This document shows positions 47,551-56,434 of a DNA stretch of 64,000 nucleotides, piece by piece (positions within the stretch are counted from its first letter, which is position 1; each line of letters starts with the position of its first letter). Under the pieces are notes generated by a model, which saw only the letters and a program-made list of their open reading frames with translations, did not search any database and was not told the origin of the DNA. Both the position numbers and the translations under genes were made by a program. The stretch covers positions 1 to 64,000 of the forward strand of contig CAZTGM010000002.1 of NCBI GenBank assembly GCA_964613235.1, written 5' to 3'. Source of the stretch: J005 sp964613235. Its GTDB lineage: Bacteria; Pseudomonadota; Zetaproteobacteria; Mariprofundales; Mariprofundaceae.

Positions 47551-50500
47551 ATGTTTGCAAAACTGATTGATGCGGTGGTCAGCAATCGGCTGCTGATTTT
47601 GATGCTGTTGGTGGCTTCCATGGCTTATGCATTGTTCGTGGTGCCGAAACTGAATCTGGATGCATTTCCTGATGTGACCAATGTGCAGGTGCAGATCAAT
47701 ACCGAGGCGCAGGGGCTGGCTGCCGAAGAGGTCGAACAACTGATTACCTATCCGATCGAGGCGGTCATGTATTCCCTTCCCGATGTTGAGGAGGTTCGTT
47801 CGATTTCCAAAACCGGTCTGTCCGTCATTACCGTGGTGTTCAGGGAAGAAACAGATATCTATTTTGCCAGGCAACTGGTATTCCAGAAGCTTCAGGATGC
47901 ACGTCAGACGGTGCCTGCATGGGCAGGGACGCCGAAAATCGGGCCGAATACGTCCGGGCTGGGGCAGGTGTTCCAGTATATCGTCAAGGCTGCCCCGGAT
48001 GCCGGTTATGATGCCATGACGCTGCGCGCATTGAATGACTGGGTGGTGAAGCTGATGCTGATGCCCGTGGAAGGGGTTACGGATATTCTCTCCTATGGTG
48101 GCGAGGTGCGCCAGTATCAGGTGCAGCTGGATCCGGAACGACTGCTGGCTTACCAGCTGCATGTCAAAGATGTTGTGCGTGCCATTGAAGCCAACAACCG
48201 CAATGCTGGTGGCTGGTACCTCCCCAGAGGGGATGAACAACTGGTGATCCGCGGCGTGGGCTGGGTGCCTGGTGGTAAGGATGGCCTGGAGGCCATTGCG
48301 GCCATTCCTGTGAAAACGGTTCATGGCACACCGGTACGGGTGCGGGATGTGGCAACTGTCTCCTTTGGCGGGGCCATTCGTCAGGGGGCTGTGACTATGG
48401 TGGAGCGCGGTGCGGATGGAGCAATCAGGGATCTGGGCGAAGTGGTTGTGGGTATTGTACTGAAACGTTTTGGCGCCAATACCAAAAACACCATTGATGA
48501 TGTGAAAGCACGTTTGGAAATCGTGCAGAAGTCCATGCCCGATGGGGTCTCGATTCAGCCTTTCTATGACCAGTCGGAGCTGATTGACAAGGCGGTATGG
48601 ACCGTTGAGAAGGCCTTGCTCGAGGCCTTTGTGCTGATCATCATTATTCTGTTTCTGTTCCTGATGAATGTGCGTGCAGTAACACTGGTGCTGCTGTCGG
48701 TGCCGATTTCGGTGCTGGCTGCGCTGGCTGTCATGGAACATTATGATATCTCGGCCAATCTTATGAGTCTGGGCGGTCTGGCCATTGCCATTGGCATGAT
48801 GGTGGATGGCTCGGTGGTGATGGTAGAGAACATTTTCAAGCATCTGGAACGGGAACAGCCGGGCGATCACGGTATTGCCCTGCGCATTGCCGAGGCATCC
48901 AAGGAGGTGGCCCGGCCGGTACTGTTTGCTGTACTCATTATCCTGATGGTATTTACGCCGTTGTTTGCCCTGCAGGGTGTGGAAGGGAAAATGTTCACAC
49001 CGATGGCTTTGTCCATCTGTTTTGCCATGTTTGCTTCACTGCTGGTGGCGCTGGTGGTTATGCCGGTGTTGGCAACCTATGCCTTTACGCGAGGCGTGAT
49101 TCACAAGGATAGCCCTGTGCTGGCACCTGTGGCACGGGCCTATCACAGACTGCTTCAGTCTGCGCTGGCCGCTCCGAAGCGGGTGGTTGGCAGTGCCGCG
49201 ATGGCCTTTGTGCTCACGCTTGCCGTTGTTCCGTTTCTGGGCACGGAGTTCGTGCCTGAACTGGAGGAGGGAACATTGGCCATTCGGGTTACGCTGGCGC
49301 CGTCATCTTCGTTGTCTTATGCGAAAGAGATGGGGGGGAAACTGGAAAAAGTCCTGATCGAGAACTTTCCGGAGGTGGCTTATGTGTCGGCCCGGATCGG
49401 GCGCGCAGAAATCGGTGGGGACCCGGAACCGGTATCCAATGTGGAGCTGTTTGTTGGACTTAAACCCGTTACCGAGTGGACCAGTGCAAGCAACAGGACT
49501 GCATTGCAGGCCTTGATGCGGGAGAAGATGCAGGTTGTGCCTGGTGTGCTGATCGCCTTTACACAGCCGATCGCCATGCGTGTGGATGAGTTATTGTCGG
49601 GGGTGAAGGCGGCACTGGCGATTAAACTCTTTGGTCCGGATCTCAAGGTGTTGGCCGAGATGGGTAAAAAAATCGAAACATTGACCAAAAGCGTTGAAGG
49701 TACGCGCGATGTGGCCATGGAGCAGATTGAGGGAGAAGCACAACTGGTGATTCGTCCCGATCGGATCAAGCTGGATCGTTATGGTATTCCGGTCGATGAT
49801 GTCATGACACTGGTGGCGGATGCGATTGGTGGTGCGACGGCCGGTCAGGTAATTTCCGGTAATGAACGTTACGATATCTATGTGCGTCTGGCGCGCGACT
49901 TTCGCCAGCATGCCGAGGCCATCGGTCAGTTGATCCTGCAGGCACCATCCGGTGCCTGGGTGCGTCTTGAAGATGTGGCCTCGATCGGGGTGGAGCAGGG
50001 GCCGCCCATGATCCGGCGCGATGATGTGCAGCGGCGTATCGTGATCCAGAGTAATGTTGCAGGACGGGATATGGGTTCACTGGTAGCCGAACTGGATCGT
50101 CGTATTCAGAGCGAGATCGATTTGCCACCGGGTTATACGGTGGTATTTGGTGGTCAGTTCGAAAATCAGCAGCGTGCCCAGGCCAGGTTGATGATTGTCG
50201 TACCTATGGCTCTGCTGGTGATTTTTCTGTTGCTGTATTTCATGTTTCATTCCGTGGGGCAGGCCTTGCTGATCATGCTCAATGTGCCAATGGCACTGAT
50301 TGGCGGTATTCTGGCATTGTGGGTCTCGGGGCAGTATTTGTCCGTGCCATCGAGCATTGGCTTTATTGCGCTGTTTGGAGTGGCCGTGCTCAACGGGGTT
50401 GTGCTGGTGGATGCGATTAACCGGCACAGGGATGGCAGCCGAAATATGCACGAAGCCATATGTCATGGTGCCGAGTCCCGTTTGCGGCCAGTGCTGATGA

Positions 50501-50673
50501 CGGCCATGATTGCCGGGCTGGGTCTGGTGCCACTGTTGCTGGCCACAGGCATCGGTTCGGAAATTCAGCGTCCGCTGGCCACGGTCGTTGTGGGGGGGCT
50601 AGTGTCTTCAACCTTGCTGACGCTGTTTGTCTTGCCGTGCCTGTATGCGCGTTTTAGCCGGAGTCGGAAATGA
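47551..50673 (+). CDS. Heavy-metal efflux RND pump (CzcA/CusA family)
   Basis: A 1040-residue inner-membrane proton-driven exporter with 12 expected helices and two large periplasmic loops. The fourth helix has GLAIAIGMMVDGSVVMVENI, with Asp near residue 419 and Glu eight places on, the proton-relay acids of the heavy-metal branch. DAFPDVTNVQVQINTEAQGL is the usual N-terminal loop. The helix-4 text is neither the classic zinc/cobalt form (DFG..DG) nor the copper form (MVDAAIVMIEN), so the substrate metal remains open. It forms an operon with the preceding two genes. Confidence 0.94.
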   Translation: MFAKLIDAVVSNRLLILMLLVASMAYALFVVPKLNLDAFPDVTNVQVQINTEAQGLAAEEVEQLITYPIEAVMYSLPDVEEVRSISKTGLSVITVVFREETDIYFARQLVFQKLQDARQTVPAWAGTPKIGPNTSGLGQVFQYIVKAAPDAGYDAMTLRALNDWVVKLMLMPVEGVTDILSYGGEVRQYQVQLDPERLLAYQLHVKDVVRAIEANNRNAGGWYLPRGDEQLVIRGVGWVPGGKDGLEAIAAIPVKTVHGTPVRVRDVATVSFGGAIRQGAVTMVERGADGAIRDLGEVVVGIVLKRFGANTKNTIDDVKARLEIVQKSMPDGVSIQPFYDQSELIDKAVWTVEKALLEAFVLIIIILFLFLMNVRAVTLVLLSVPISVLAALAVMEHYDISANLMSLGGLAIAIGMMVDGSVVMVENIFKHLEREQPGDHGIALRIAEASKEVARPVLFAVLIILMVFTPLFALQGVEGKMFTPMALSICFAMFASLLVALVVMPVLATYAFTRGVIHKDSPVLAPVARAYHRLLQSALAAPKRVVGSAAMAFVLTLAVVPFLGTEFVPELEEGTLAIRVTLAPSSSLSYAKEMGGKLEKVLIENFPEVAYVSARIGRAEIGGDPEPVSNVELFVGLKPVTEWTSASNRTALQALMREKMQVVPGVLIAFTQPIAMRVDELLSGVKAALAIKLFGPDLKVLAEMGKKIETLTKSVEGTRDVAMEQIEGEAQLVIRPDRIKLDRYGIPVDDVMTLVADAIGGATAGQVISGNERYDIYVRLARDFRQHAEAIGQLILQAPSGAWVRLEDVASIGVEQGPPMIRRDDVQRRIVIQSNVAGRDMGSLVAELDRRIQSEIDLPPGYTVVFGGQFENQQRAQARLMIVVPMALLVIFLLLYFMFHSVGQALLIMLNVPMALIGGILALWVSGQYLSVPSSIGFIALFGVAVLNGVVLVDAINRHRDGSRNMHEAICHGAESRLRPVLMTAMIAGLGLVPLLLATGIGSEIQRPLATVVVGGLVSSTLLTLFVLPCLYARFSRSRK

Positions 50674-50812
50674 AAACCGGGCTGTTGATTGCTGTCGGCT
50701 CCCGCATGATGACAGCCACCACCAGATGCGCCATTACCAGGCAGGAGAGGAGCATGGAGGGCAGAATGACGACAACAGCAGTGAAGCGCATGAGTAACGG
50801 GCGATGCATCAT
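50654..50812 (-). CDS. Possible small membrane protein
   Basis: A 52-residue minus-strand frame (MMHRPLLMRFTAVVVILPSM then LLSCLVMAHLVVAVIMREPT) with one long hydrophobic helix and a basic N-terminus. The frame stays open and protein-like upstream (TGTLALSAHIQW), so it may be longer or a fragment. It fills the otherwise empty 230-base gap after the RND gene, and its last 20 bases overlap that gene. No ribosome site is clear. Weakly supported. Confidence 0.3.
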   Translation of the reverse strand: MMHRPLLMRFTAVVVILPSMLLSCLVMAHLVVAVIMREPTAINSPVFISDSG

Positions 50813-50902
50813 CCACTGAATATGGGCCGACAATGCCAGGGTTCCTGTCGGCAGGTGCCATGATGTCTAGCGCCAGGGCTTTCGGAATAGGGACGGATTC
50901 GC

Positions 50903-51331
50903 ATGGCTAATGTATGGATGTCTTTGCTGATGTTTGTGCAGCAGCATCTTTGGTGGATAGCCGGCCTGTCATTGCTTGCGCTGTTGCTTGGTCTGCTGGC
51001 CGCGTCATGGCTGGTGACGCGTATGCCGGCCGATTATTTTTGTTCCAGACGGCCTCGGCCATTGTTGAATCGCAGTCTGCACCCGGTGCTGGGCTGGGGG
51101 CTTGTGGTGTTGCGGAACCTGCTCGGACTATTGTTTGTGCTTGCCGGCATATTGATGCTGTTTACACCCGGGCAGGGTGTGCTCACGCTATTGCTGGGTT
51201 TGATGCTGATGAATTATCCCGGCAAGTTTGCATTGGAACGCTGGCTGCTTCGCAGAGCATTGGTATTGCGCATGCTGAATATACTGCGCCGGCGCAAGGG
51301 CTGTCCGCCTTTGATCAGGCCACCTGGCTGA
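50903..51331 (+). CDS. PGPGW-type transmembrane protein
   Basis: A 142-residue membrane protein with a first helix (WWIAGLSLLALLLGLLAASW), the stretch MPADYFCSRR, and a second helical pair (VVLRNLLGLLFVLAGILMLF). The loop TPGQGVLTLLLGLMLMNYPG matches the 'PGPGW/Gx-loop' family of uncharacterised small membrane proteins. The tail is basic (ILRRRKGCPPLIRPPG). A weak GGGA element precedes ATG 50903. It stands alone and is convergent with accC across a shared terminator. Confidence 0.75.
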   Translation: MANVWMSLLMFVQQHLWWIAGLSLLALLLGLLAASWLVTRMPADYFCSRRPRPLLNRSLHPVLGWGLVVLRNLLGLLFVLAGILMLFTPGQGVLTLLLGLMLMNYPGKFALERWLLRRALVLRMLNILRRRKGCPPLIRPPG

Positions 51332-51336
51332 AAAAC

Positions 51337-51361
51337 AAAGGCTCCGTGGAGCGGAGCCTTT
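51337..51361. terminator. Bidirectional terminator between the PGPGW-type gene and accC
   Basis: AAAGGCTCCG-TGGAG-CGGAGCCTTT is a perfect 10-bp hairpin. On the minus strand it is followed by TTTGTTTTT, ideal for accC; on the plus strand only by a short TTT. Confidence 0.85.
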
Positions 51362-51377
51362 GTGATTCGTACGGGGG

Positions 51378-52730
51378 CTAATGATGATTGAGTTGCCGTA
51401 GCCAGTTTTCCAGGAAATGGATGTTGAAATCACCCTGCTGAAAGGCCGGGTTGGCCAGTAATCTGCGGTGCAACTCCTGGTTGGTGGTGACGCCGAGAAT
51501 TGCCAGTTCATCAATGGCGCGTTGCATGCGGCGAATGCATTTCTGCCGGTCGCGGGCATGAGTGATGATTTTAGCGATCATCGAATCATAGTGTGGCGGA
51601 ATTGTGTAGCCGGTGTAAATGGCCGAATCGACGCGTACGCTGCGGCCACCGGGGGCATGGTACAGTTCGATGGTGCCGGGGCATGGTGTGAACTTGAACG
51701 GGTGTTCCGCATTGATGCGGCATTCAATAGCATGCCCTTTGCGTTTGATGTCCTGCTGCGTGAATGCGAGAGGTTCACCGCTGGCCACGCGTAACTGCCA
51801 TTCGATCAGATCAACGCCGGTGATCCATTCGGATACCGGATGTTCCACCTGGATGCGCGTATTCATTTCAATGAAATAAAAGGACTTGTCCGGGTTCATG
51901 AGAAATTCGATGGTGCCGGCACCGACGTAATCCACGGCCTTTGCTGCAGCAACGCCCGCGGCACAGATTTTCTGGCGTGTTTCTTCATCAACGAACGGGC
52001 TGGGCGCTTCTTCCAGAACCTTCTGGTTATTGCGCTGCAGGGAACATTCGCGCTCAAACAGATGCACGATATTGCCATGCGTATCGCCCAGGACCTGCAC
52101 TTCGATATGGCGCGGAAGCTCCAGAAATTTCTCGATAAACACGGTGTCATCGCCGAATGCCGCTGCCGCTTCGGTCTGGCACATATTGAACGCGCTGGAA
52201 ATACCGCTTTCGCTGTGCACGACTTTCATGCCGCGTCCGCCACCGCCGGCGGAAGCCTTGACGATGACAGGGTAGCCGGCTTCTCGTGCCACGATGCGTG
52301 CCTCATCGACACTGCGCACGGCACCGTCGGAGCCAGGTACCAATGGCACGCCGGCTTCCTGCATGGCCTGCTTGGCCTTGACCTTGTCGCCCATTGTACG
52401 CATCGATGCCGGCGATGGGCCGACCCAGGTGATTCCGGATGCCATGACGATTTCGGCAAAATCGGCATTTTCGGCCAGAAAACCAAAGCCGGGATGGATG
52501 GCATCGGTGTCTGTAATCTCGGCCGCCGACATGATGGAGGGAATATTCAGATAAGACTGCGGTGATGGCGCAGGGCCGATACAAACCGCTTCATCAGCCA
52601 AGCGGGTATGCATGGCATCGCGATCGGCTTCTGAATAGACGGCCACACTGCGAATACCCAGTTCCCGGCAGGCACGAATGATACGAACGGCGATTTCGCC
52701 ACGATTGGCAACCAAAACTTTGTGAAACAT
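51378..52730 (-). CDS. accC: Biotin carboxylase subunit of acetyl-CoA carboxylase
   Basis: A 450-residue ATP-grasp enzyme that carboxylates the biotin on AccB, starting fatty-acid synthesis. It shows FHKVLVANRGEIAVRIIRAC, KASAGGGGRGMKVV (glycine-rich ATP loop), and EMNTRIQVEHPVSEWITG (the last part usually reads VTEMITG). Its start lies 11 bases after accB. It is the last gene of the minus-strand TPR-aroQ-accB-accC run and ends at a strong terminator. Confidence 0.97.
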   Translation of the reverse strand: MFHKVLVANRGEIAVRIIRACRELGIRSVAVYSEADRDAMHTRLADEAVCIGPAPSPQSYLNIPSIMSAAEITDTDAIHPGFGFLAENADFAEIVMASGITWVGPSPASMRTMGDKVKAKQAMQEAGVPLVPGSDGAVRSVDEARIVAREAGYPVIVKASAGGGGRGMKVVHSESGISSAFNMCQTEAAAAFGDDTVFIEKFLELPRHIEVQVLGDTHGNIVHLFERECSLQRNNQKVLEEAPSPFVDEETRQKICAAGVAAAKAVDYVGAGTIEFLMNPDKSFYFIEMNTRIQVEHPVSEWITGVDLIEWQLRVASGEPLAFTQQDIKRKGHAIECRINAEHPFKFTPCPGTIELYHAPGGRSVRVDSAIYTGYTIPPHYDSMIAKIITHARDRQKCIRRMQRAIDELAILGVTTNQELHRRLLANPAFQQGDFNIHFLENWLRQLNHH

Positions 52731-52741
52731 AGCTACTCCGA

Positions 52742-53203
52742 TCAGGCCGGGGTAATGATGAACAATGGCTGTCCATATTCGATCGGGCTGGCATTTTCTG
52801 CGAGAACCTTTTCGACCACACCGTCATATTCTGCCTCGATCTCGTTCATCAGCTTCATGGCTTCAATAATGCACAATACATCGCCTTTGCTGACTTTTTG
52901 ACCTTCCTTGACGAAGGCTTCGGCATCCGGGCTCGGTGCGCGGTAGAAGGTTCCTACCATCGGTGATTTAACGGCATGGGGATGATCGGCAAGGTCTTCC
53001 TCGACACTGGCTACGGCAGGTTCAGTGCTTGCAGGCGTAGCCGTGATGCTTTCCGGCGCGGGAGCAGCGGCGGCAACAGGAGCGGTAGTCGTCGTGGTCT
53101 GGCGTGAAATGCGCACGCTATGTTCGCCGTCAGACACCTCGATTTCGGTAACATCGGAGCTTTGTACCAGTTTGATCAGTTTTCGTATTTGGGCGATATC
53201 CAC
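52742..53203 (-). CDS. accB: Biotin carboxyl carrier protein of acetyl-CoA carboxylase
   Basis: A 153-residue carrier. The N-terminal part ([20 protein letters not shown]) and a Pro/Ala/Thr-rich linker lead to the biotinyl domain with the modified Lys in [17 protein letters not shown]. The start is GTG at 53203 behind AGGAGG. An ATG two bases earlier is out of frame. Biotin carboxylase follows directly. Confidence 0.96.
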   Translation of the reverse strand: MDIAQIRKLIKLVQSSDVTEIEVSDGEHSVRISRQTTTTTAPVAAAAPAPESITATPASTEPAVASVEEDLADHPHAVKSPMVGTFYRAPSPDAEAFVKEGQKVSKGDVLCIIEAMKLMNEIEAEYDGVVEKVLAENASPIEYGQPLFIITPA

Positions 53204-53204
53204 A

Positions 53205-53675
53205 TCAGCCTCCTGTGTTCTTTAAATGATGAATCATGCCGCGTAACGCCAGTTCATAGGAGCAGGCGCCGAAGCCGGCAATCACACCAACGGCGGTATC
53301 GGCAAGCATGGAACGGTGCCGAAAGTGTTCCCGCTGGTGAATATTGGATAAATGGACCTCAATGAACGGTTTGTTGCCGGCCAGAATGGCATCACGCAAG
53401 GCAATGCTGGTATGCGTGTAGGCTGCCGGATTCATAATAATGCCGTCGATATGGCCCAGTTCGCTGTGCGCAAGCGAGGCTTGCTGGATTTTGTCCACCA
53501 GTTCGCCTTCGTGATTGCTCTGAAAGGTAATGATTTCGGCACTGAGCTGATTGCCGAGCTCAATCAGGGCACAGTTGATGTCGGCCAGACTCATGGAGCC
53601 GTAATGGTCCGGTTCACGCGAGCCGAGTAGATTCAGGTTCGGGCCATGCAGCACCAGAATGCGTAACAGGCTCAT
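53205..53675 (-). CDS. aroQ: 3-dehydroquinate dehydratase, type II
   Basis: A 156-residue dodecameric enzyme of the shikimate pathway. Hallmarks are [20 protein letters not shown] (catalytic Tyr), [16 protein letters not shown] and [18 protein letters not shown] 53675 is preceded by AGGAGG and overlaps the stop of the TPR gene by 1 base. The aroQ-accB-accC order is widespread in proteobacteria. Confidence 0.96.
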   Translation of the reverse strand: MSLLRILVLHGPNLNLLGSREPDHYGSMSLADINCALIELGNQLSAEIITFQSNHEGELVDKIQQASLAHSELGHIDGIIMNPAAYTHTSIALRDAILAGNKPFIEVHLSNIHQREHFRHRSMLADTAVGVIAGFGACSYELALRGMIHHLKNTGG

Positions 53676-54109
53676 TATGCAGCCTCCTGTTCCCATTGCA
53701 TTTTCAGCGCCAGCAACTGGGGCTGCTGCGGTTGTTGCGCCAGCAGTTCCTGTAACATGCTGAGAGCGCCCTGGTGGTCACCCTGCTGCCAGCACATTTT
53801 TGCCAGCCTCAGCGAGGCAGTCGGTGCCGGTGTTTGCCGGGTACGTTCCTGCTGCAGCCTGAGCGCGATGGTGGCGCTTTTGATGCCTTGCTCGATTTTA
53901 CCCATATTGCGCTGTAGGCGAGCCAGCATTTTCCAGCCACGCAATTCACGTGGTGCAAAGTCGAGCAATTCCTGCAGAATATGTTCGGCCTGTTCGAATT
54001 CCTGCGCATCCATGGCTGCTTTTGCCCTGGCCAGGCTTTCGCTCACACCGCACCAGTTCATCGGTTTGGGAAGTGCGGTATTGGGTGAAACATCAGATGC
54101 TGCTAGCAT
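53675..54109 (-). CDS. TPR-repeat protein
   Basis: A 144-residue protein with at least two to three TPR-like helix pairs ([60 protein letters not shown]). It has no clear signal peptide, so it is probably cytoplasmic and works as a protein-binding scaffold. I chose ATG 54109; the frame stays open upstream to 54268 but there the sequence is unlike protein. It is the first gene of the transcript with aroQ, accB and accC. Function unknown. Confidence 0.7.
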   Translation of the reverse strand: MLAASDVSPNTALPKPMNWCGVSESLARAKAAMDAQEFEQAEHILQELLDFAPRELRGWKMLARLQRNMGKIEQGIKSATIALRLQQERTRQTPAPTASLRLAKMCWQQGDHQGALSMLQELLAQQPQQPQLLALKMQWEQEAA

Positions 54110-54174
54110 AGCCGTCACGCTACGCGGCCGGTTCGGGCGGGTCAACAAGCGGGCTGGCAAATGTCCGCAAAAAC

Positions 54175-54196
54175 AGCCGGATATCGCCGGTTTTTC
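54175..54196 (+). terminator. Small hairpin with T-run upstream of thiS
   Basis: AGCCGG-ATATCG-CCGGTT (6 bp, one G-U) followed by TTTTT overlap. It is weak as a terminator and lies 50 bases before thiS. A second small hairpin (TTGC-TTTT-GCAA) follows. I see no thiamine riboswitch consensus. Confidence 0.3.
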
Positions 54197-54244
54197 GTTG
54201 CTTTTGCAATAAAAATGGCATGAAAATCGTATTTTGGGGTGATT

Positions 54245-54454
54245 ATGGAAAAGCAAATCACGATTCATCTTAATGGTGAAAAGCGGTGCGTACAGGCTGG
54301 CACCCTAGCCGATCTGGTACGACAGCTGGGGCTGGAAAAACGGATGATTGCCATCGAACGCAACCTCGAAGTGGTGCCCAGAAGCGAATATGATAGCACC
54401 CGTTTACAGCAGGATGATCGCATCGAGCTGGTGCATATGATTGGCGGCGGCTGA
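54245..54454 (+). CDS. thiS: Sulfur carrier protein ThiS
   Basis: A 69-residue ubiquitin-like sulfur carrier for thiamine thiazole synthesis. [12 protein letters not shown] starts the beta-grasp fold, and the C-terminus is ELVHMIGGG, whose Gly-Gly end is activated as thiocarboxylate. One Gly more than the minimal GG is common. ATG 54245 follows GGGG by 5 bases; an upstream in-frame GTG at 54239 is less well placed. thiG follows after 34 bases. Confidence 0.94.
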   Translation: MEKQITIHLNGEKRCVQAGTLADLVRQLGLEKRMIAIERNLEVVPRSEYDSTRLQQDDRIELVHMIGGG

Positions 54455-54488
54455 TCGGATGGACAGGCAGAACAACAATGGAGGATAC

Positions 54489-55265
54489 ATGTCTGATACA
54501 TTGAGAGTGGGCAGTTATTCATTTAATTCACGGCTGATTGTCGGCTCCGGCAAGTACCGGGACTTCCAGATAACGAAAGAGGCAACCGAAGCCGCAGAAG
54601 CGGAAATGATCACCGTGGCCATTCGGCGTGTAAATATCACTGACCCGGGCAAGGAAAATCTGCTGGATTATATCGACCCGAAGCAATATACCATTTTGCC
54701 GAATACGGCGGGTTGCTTTAATGCCGATGATGCGGTGCGCACATTGCGACTGGCACGCGAGGCCGGTGGCTGGGACCTGGTCAAGCTGGAAGTGCTTGGC
54801 GATACCGAAACCTTGTATCCGAACGTCGTGGAGACAATCAAGGCGGCTGAAGTCCTCGTGGATGAGGGTTTTCAGGTTATGGTCTATACCAATGATGATC
54901 CGATTGTGGCCACCCGACTGGAAGAGATCGGATGCGTGGCGGTCATGCCGCTGGGCAACCCGATCGGTTCAGGGCGCGGGCTGGCCAATCCGTTTAATAT
55001 TCGCGTGATCAAGGAACGGGCGAATATCCCGATTGTTGTTGATGCCGGTATCGGTACGGCCAGCGATGCGGCCAAGGCGATGGAACTGGGGGCGGATGCT
55101 GTGTTGATCAACACGGCTATTGCCGAGGCGCGGGATGAATGCATGATGGCACGCGCCATGCGCGATGCCGTGAGGGCCGGTCGCATGGCTTATCTGGCCG
55201 GCCGCATGCCCAAGCGCGCCTTTGCTTCGGCATCGTCGCCGACCGAGGGCTATATCTGGGATTAA
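54489..55265 (+). CDS. thiG: Thiazole synthase
   Basis: A 258-residue TIM-barrel enzyme that builds the thiazole phosphate from DXP, dehydroglycine and ThiS thiocarboxylate. It has the Schiff-base Lys in [10 protein letters not shown], plus [20 protein letters not shown] and [23 protein letters not shown] 54489 is preceded by GGAGG. No thiH or thiO gene is adjacent, so the glycine- or tyrosine-oxidising partner must lie elsewhere. Confidence 0.96.
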   Translation: MSDTLRVGSYSFNSRLIVGSGKYRDFQITKEATEAAEAEMITVAIRRVNITDPGKENLLDYIDPKQYTILPNTAGCFNADDAVRTLRLAREAGGWDLVKLEVLGDTETLYPNVVETIKAAEVLVDEGFQVMVYTNDDPIVATRLEEIGCVAVMPLGNPIGSGRGLANPFNIRVIKERANIPIVVDAGIGTASDAAKAMELGADAVLINTAIAEARDECMMARAMRDAVRAGRMAYLAGRMPKRAFASASSPTEGYIWD

Positions 55266-55271
55266 AACAGG

Positions 55272-55289
55272 GCGGGCATAGATGCCCGC
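55272..55289 (+). other. Hairpin between thiG and hemE
   Basis: GCGGGCAT-AG-ATGCCCGC forms a strong stem but has no T-run (GATAAAAGG follows). It is therefore not a typical terminator and may protect or separate the two coding parts of one transcript. Confidence 0.6.
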
Positions 55290-55305
55290 GATAAAAGGAA
55301 TCGAC

Positions 55306-56370
55306 ATGACTGAACTGAAAAACGATTTATTTTTGCGCGCCTGCCTGCGCCAGGATGTAGAGCGTACACCGGTATGGATGATGCGTCAGGCTGGTCGCTA
55401 TTTGCCGGAATACCGTGCCACACGGCAGCGTGCCGGTGGTTTTCTGGATCTGTGCAAGAATCCGGAACTGGCCTGTGAAGTAACGCTGCAGCCCATCGAC
55501 ATTCTGGGGGCAGACGCGGCGATCCTGTTTTCCGATATTCTAGTTGTGCCCGAGGCCATGGGTATGACGCTGACGTTTGGTGCTGGCGAAGGACCGAAGT
55601 TCCCTGATCCGGTGAGCTGCCGGGCAGATGTAGAGAAATTGCCGATTCCCGATCCGATGGTGGAGCTGAAATACGTCATGGATGCGGTAAGCACGATTCG
55701 CAAGGGGCTGAATGGTCGCGTACCCTTAATCGGCTTTACCGGCTCTCCGTGGACATTGGCGACTTATATGGTGGAAGGCGGCGGTTCCAAGAACTTCTCG
55801 AAAGTCAAAGCGATGATCTTCAATGAGCCGGAAACGATGCATCTGTTGCTGGAGAAGCTGGCGGACAGCGTGGCTGCCTATCTGAATGCCCAGATTGCCA
55901 GCGGTGCACAAGCCGTACAGATTTTCGATACTTGGGGCGGCATTCTGACCACGCGCGATTATCAGCTGTTTTCATTGCAGTATATGCAGCGCATTATCGA
56001 GCAGTTGACACGCGAGAACGAAGGGCGGCGGGTACCGGTCATCCTGTATACGAAGGGCGGCATGGGCTGGCTGGAAGCGATTGCCGATACCGGTTGTGAT
56101 GTGGTTGGCCTGGACTGGTCGATTGATATCGACGTGGCCAAGGCCCGTGTGGGCGATCGAGTGGCACTACAGGGCAATATGGATCCGACAATGCTCTATG
56201 CCAAACCAGAGCGTATTCGTGAGGAAGTGAAGGATATTCTGGCTCGCTTTGGCCATGGCAATGGCCATGTGTTCAATCTGGGCCATGGCATTACGCCGGA
56301 TGTGCCGAAAGAGCATGCCATCGAGTTCTTCCGGGCTGTGCGTGAGGAGTCGATGCAGTATCACCGCTGA
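55306..56370 (+). CDS. hemE: Uroporphyrinogen decarboxylase
   Basis: A 354-residue cytoplasmic heme-synthesis enzyme that removes four carboxyl groups from uroporphyrinogen III. The two signatures are present: [18 protein letters not shown] near the start and [17 protein letters not shown] at about residue 145. The end has [13 protein letters not shown]. The frame opens upstream at 55282, but the RBS-like AAAGGA and family alignment point to 55306. It ends at a strong bidirectional terminator. Confidence 0.97.
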   Translation: MTELKNDLFLRACLRQDVERTPVWMMRQAGRYLPEYRATRQRAGGFLDLCKNPELACEVTLQPIDILGADAAILFSDILVVPEAMGMTLTFGAGEGPKFPDPVSCRADVEKLPIPDPMVELKYVMDAVSTIRKGLNGRVPLIGFTGSPWTLATYMVEGGGSKNFSKVKAMIFNEPETMHLLLEKLADSVAAYLNAQIASGAQAVQIFDTWGGILTTRDYQLFSLQYMQRIIEQLTRENEGRRVPVILYTKGGMGWLEAIADTGCDVVGLDWSIDIDVAKARVGDRVALQGNMDPTMLYAKPERIREEVKDILARFGHGNGHVFNLGHGITPDVPKEHAIEFFRAVREESMQYHR

Positions 56371-56388
56371 CAAATTTTGCCAATGCAT

Positions 56389-56418
56389 GAAAAAGCCGCC
56401 TCGATGGGCGGCTTTTTC
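56389..56418. terminator. Bidirectional terminator between hemE and the cytochrome gene
   Basis: GAAAAAGCCGCC-TCGAT-GGGCGGCTTTTTC, a near-perfect hairpin with A- and T-runs on both sides, serving hemE (+) and the cytochrome lipoprotein gene (-). Confidence 0.9.
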
Positions 56419-56434
56419 ATGGTTCGCGATACGT

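Noticed and set aside
47536..48870. Long minus-strand frame of 444 codons inside the RND pump gene
   Set aside because: His/Gln/Arg-rich antisense text without domains, opposite a clear CzcA-type gene.
54110..54244. TPP riboswitch before thiS
   Set aside because: The conserved CUGAGA and the ACC-GAACCUGAU-type core are absent.
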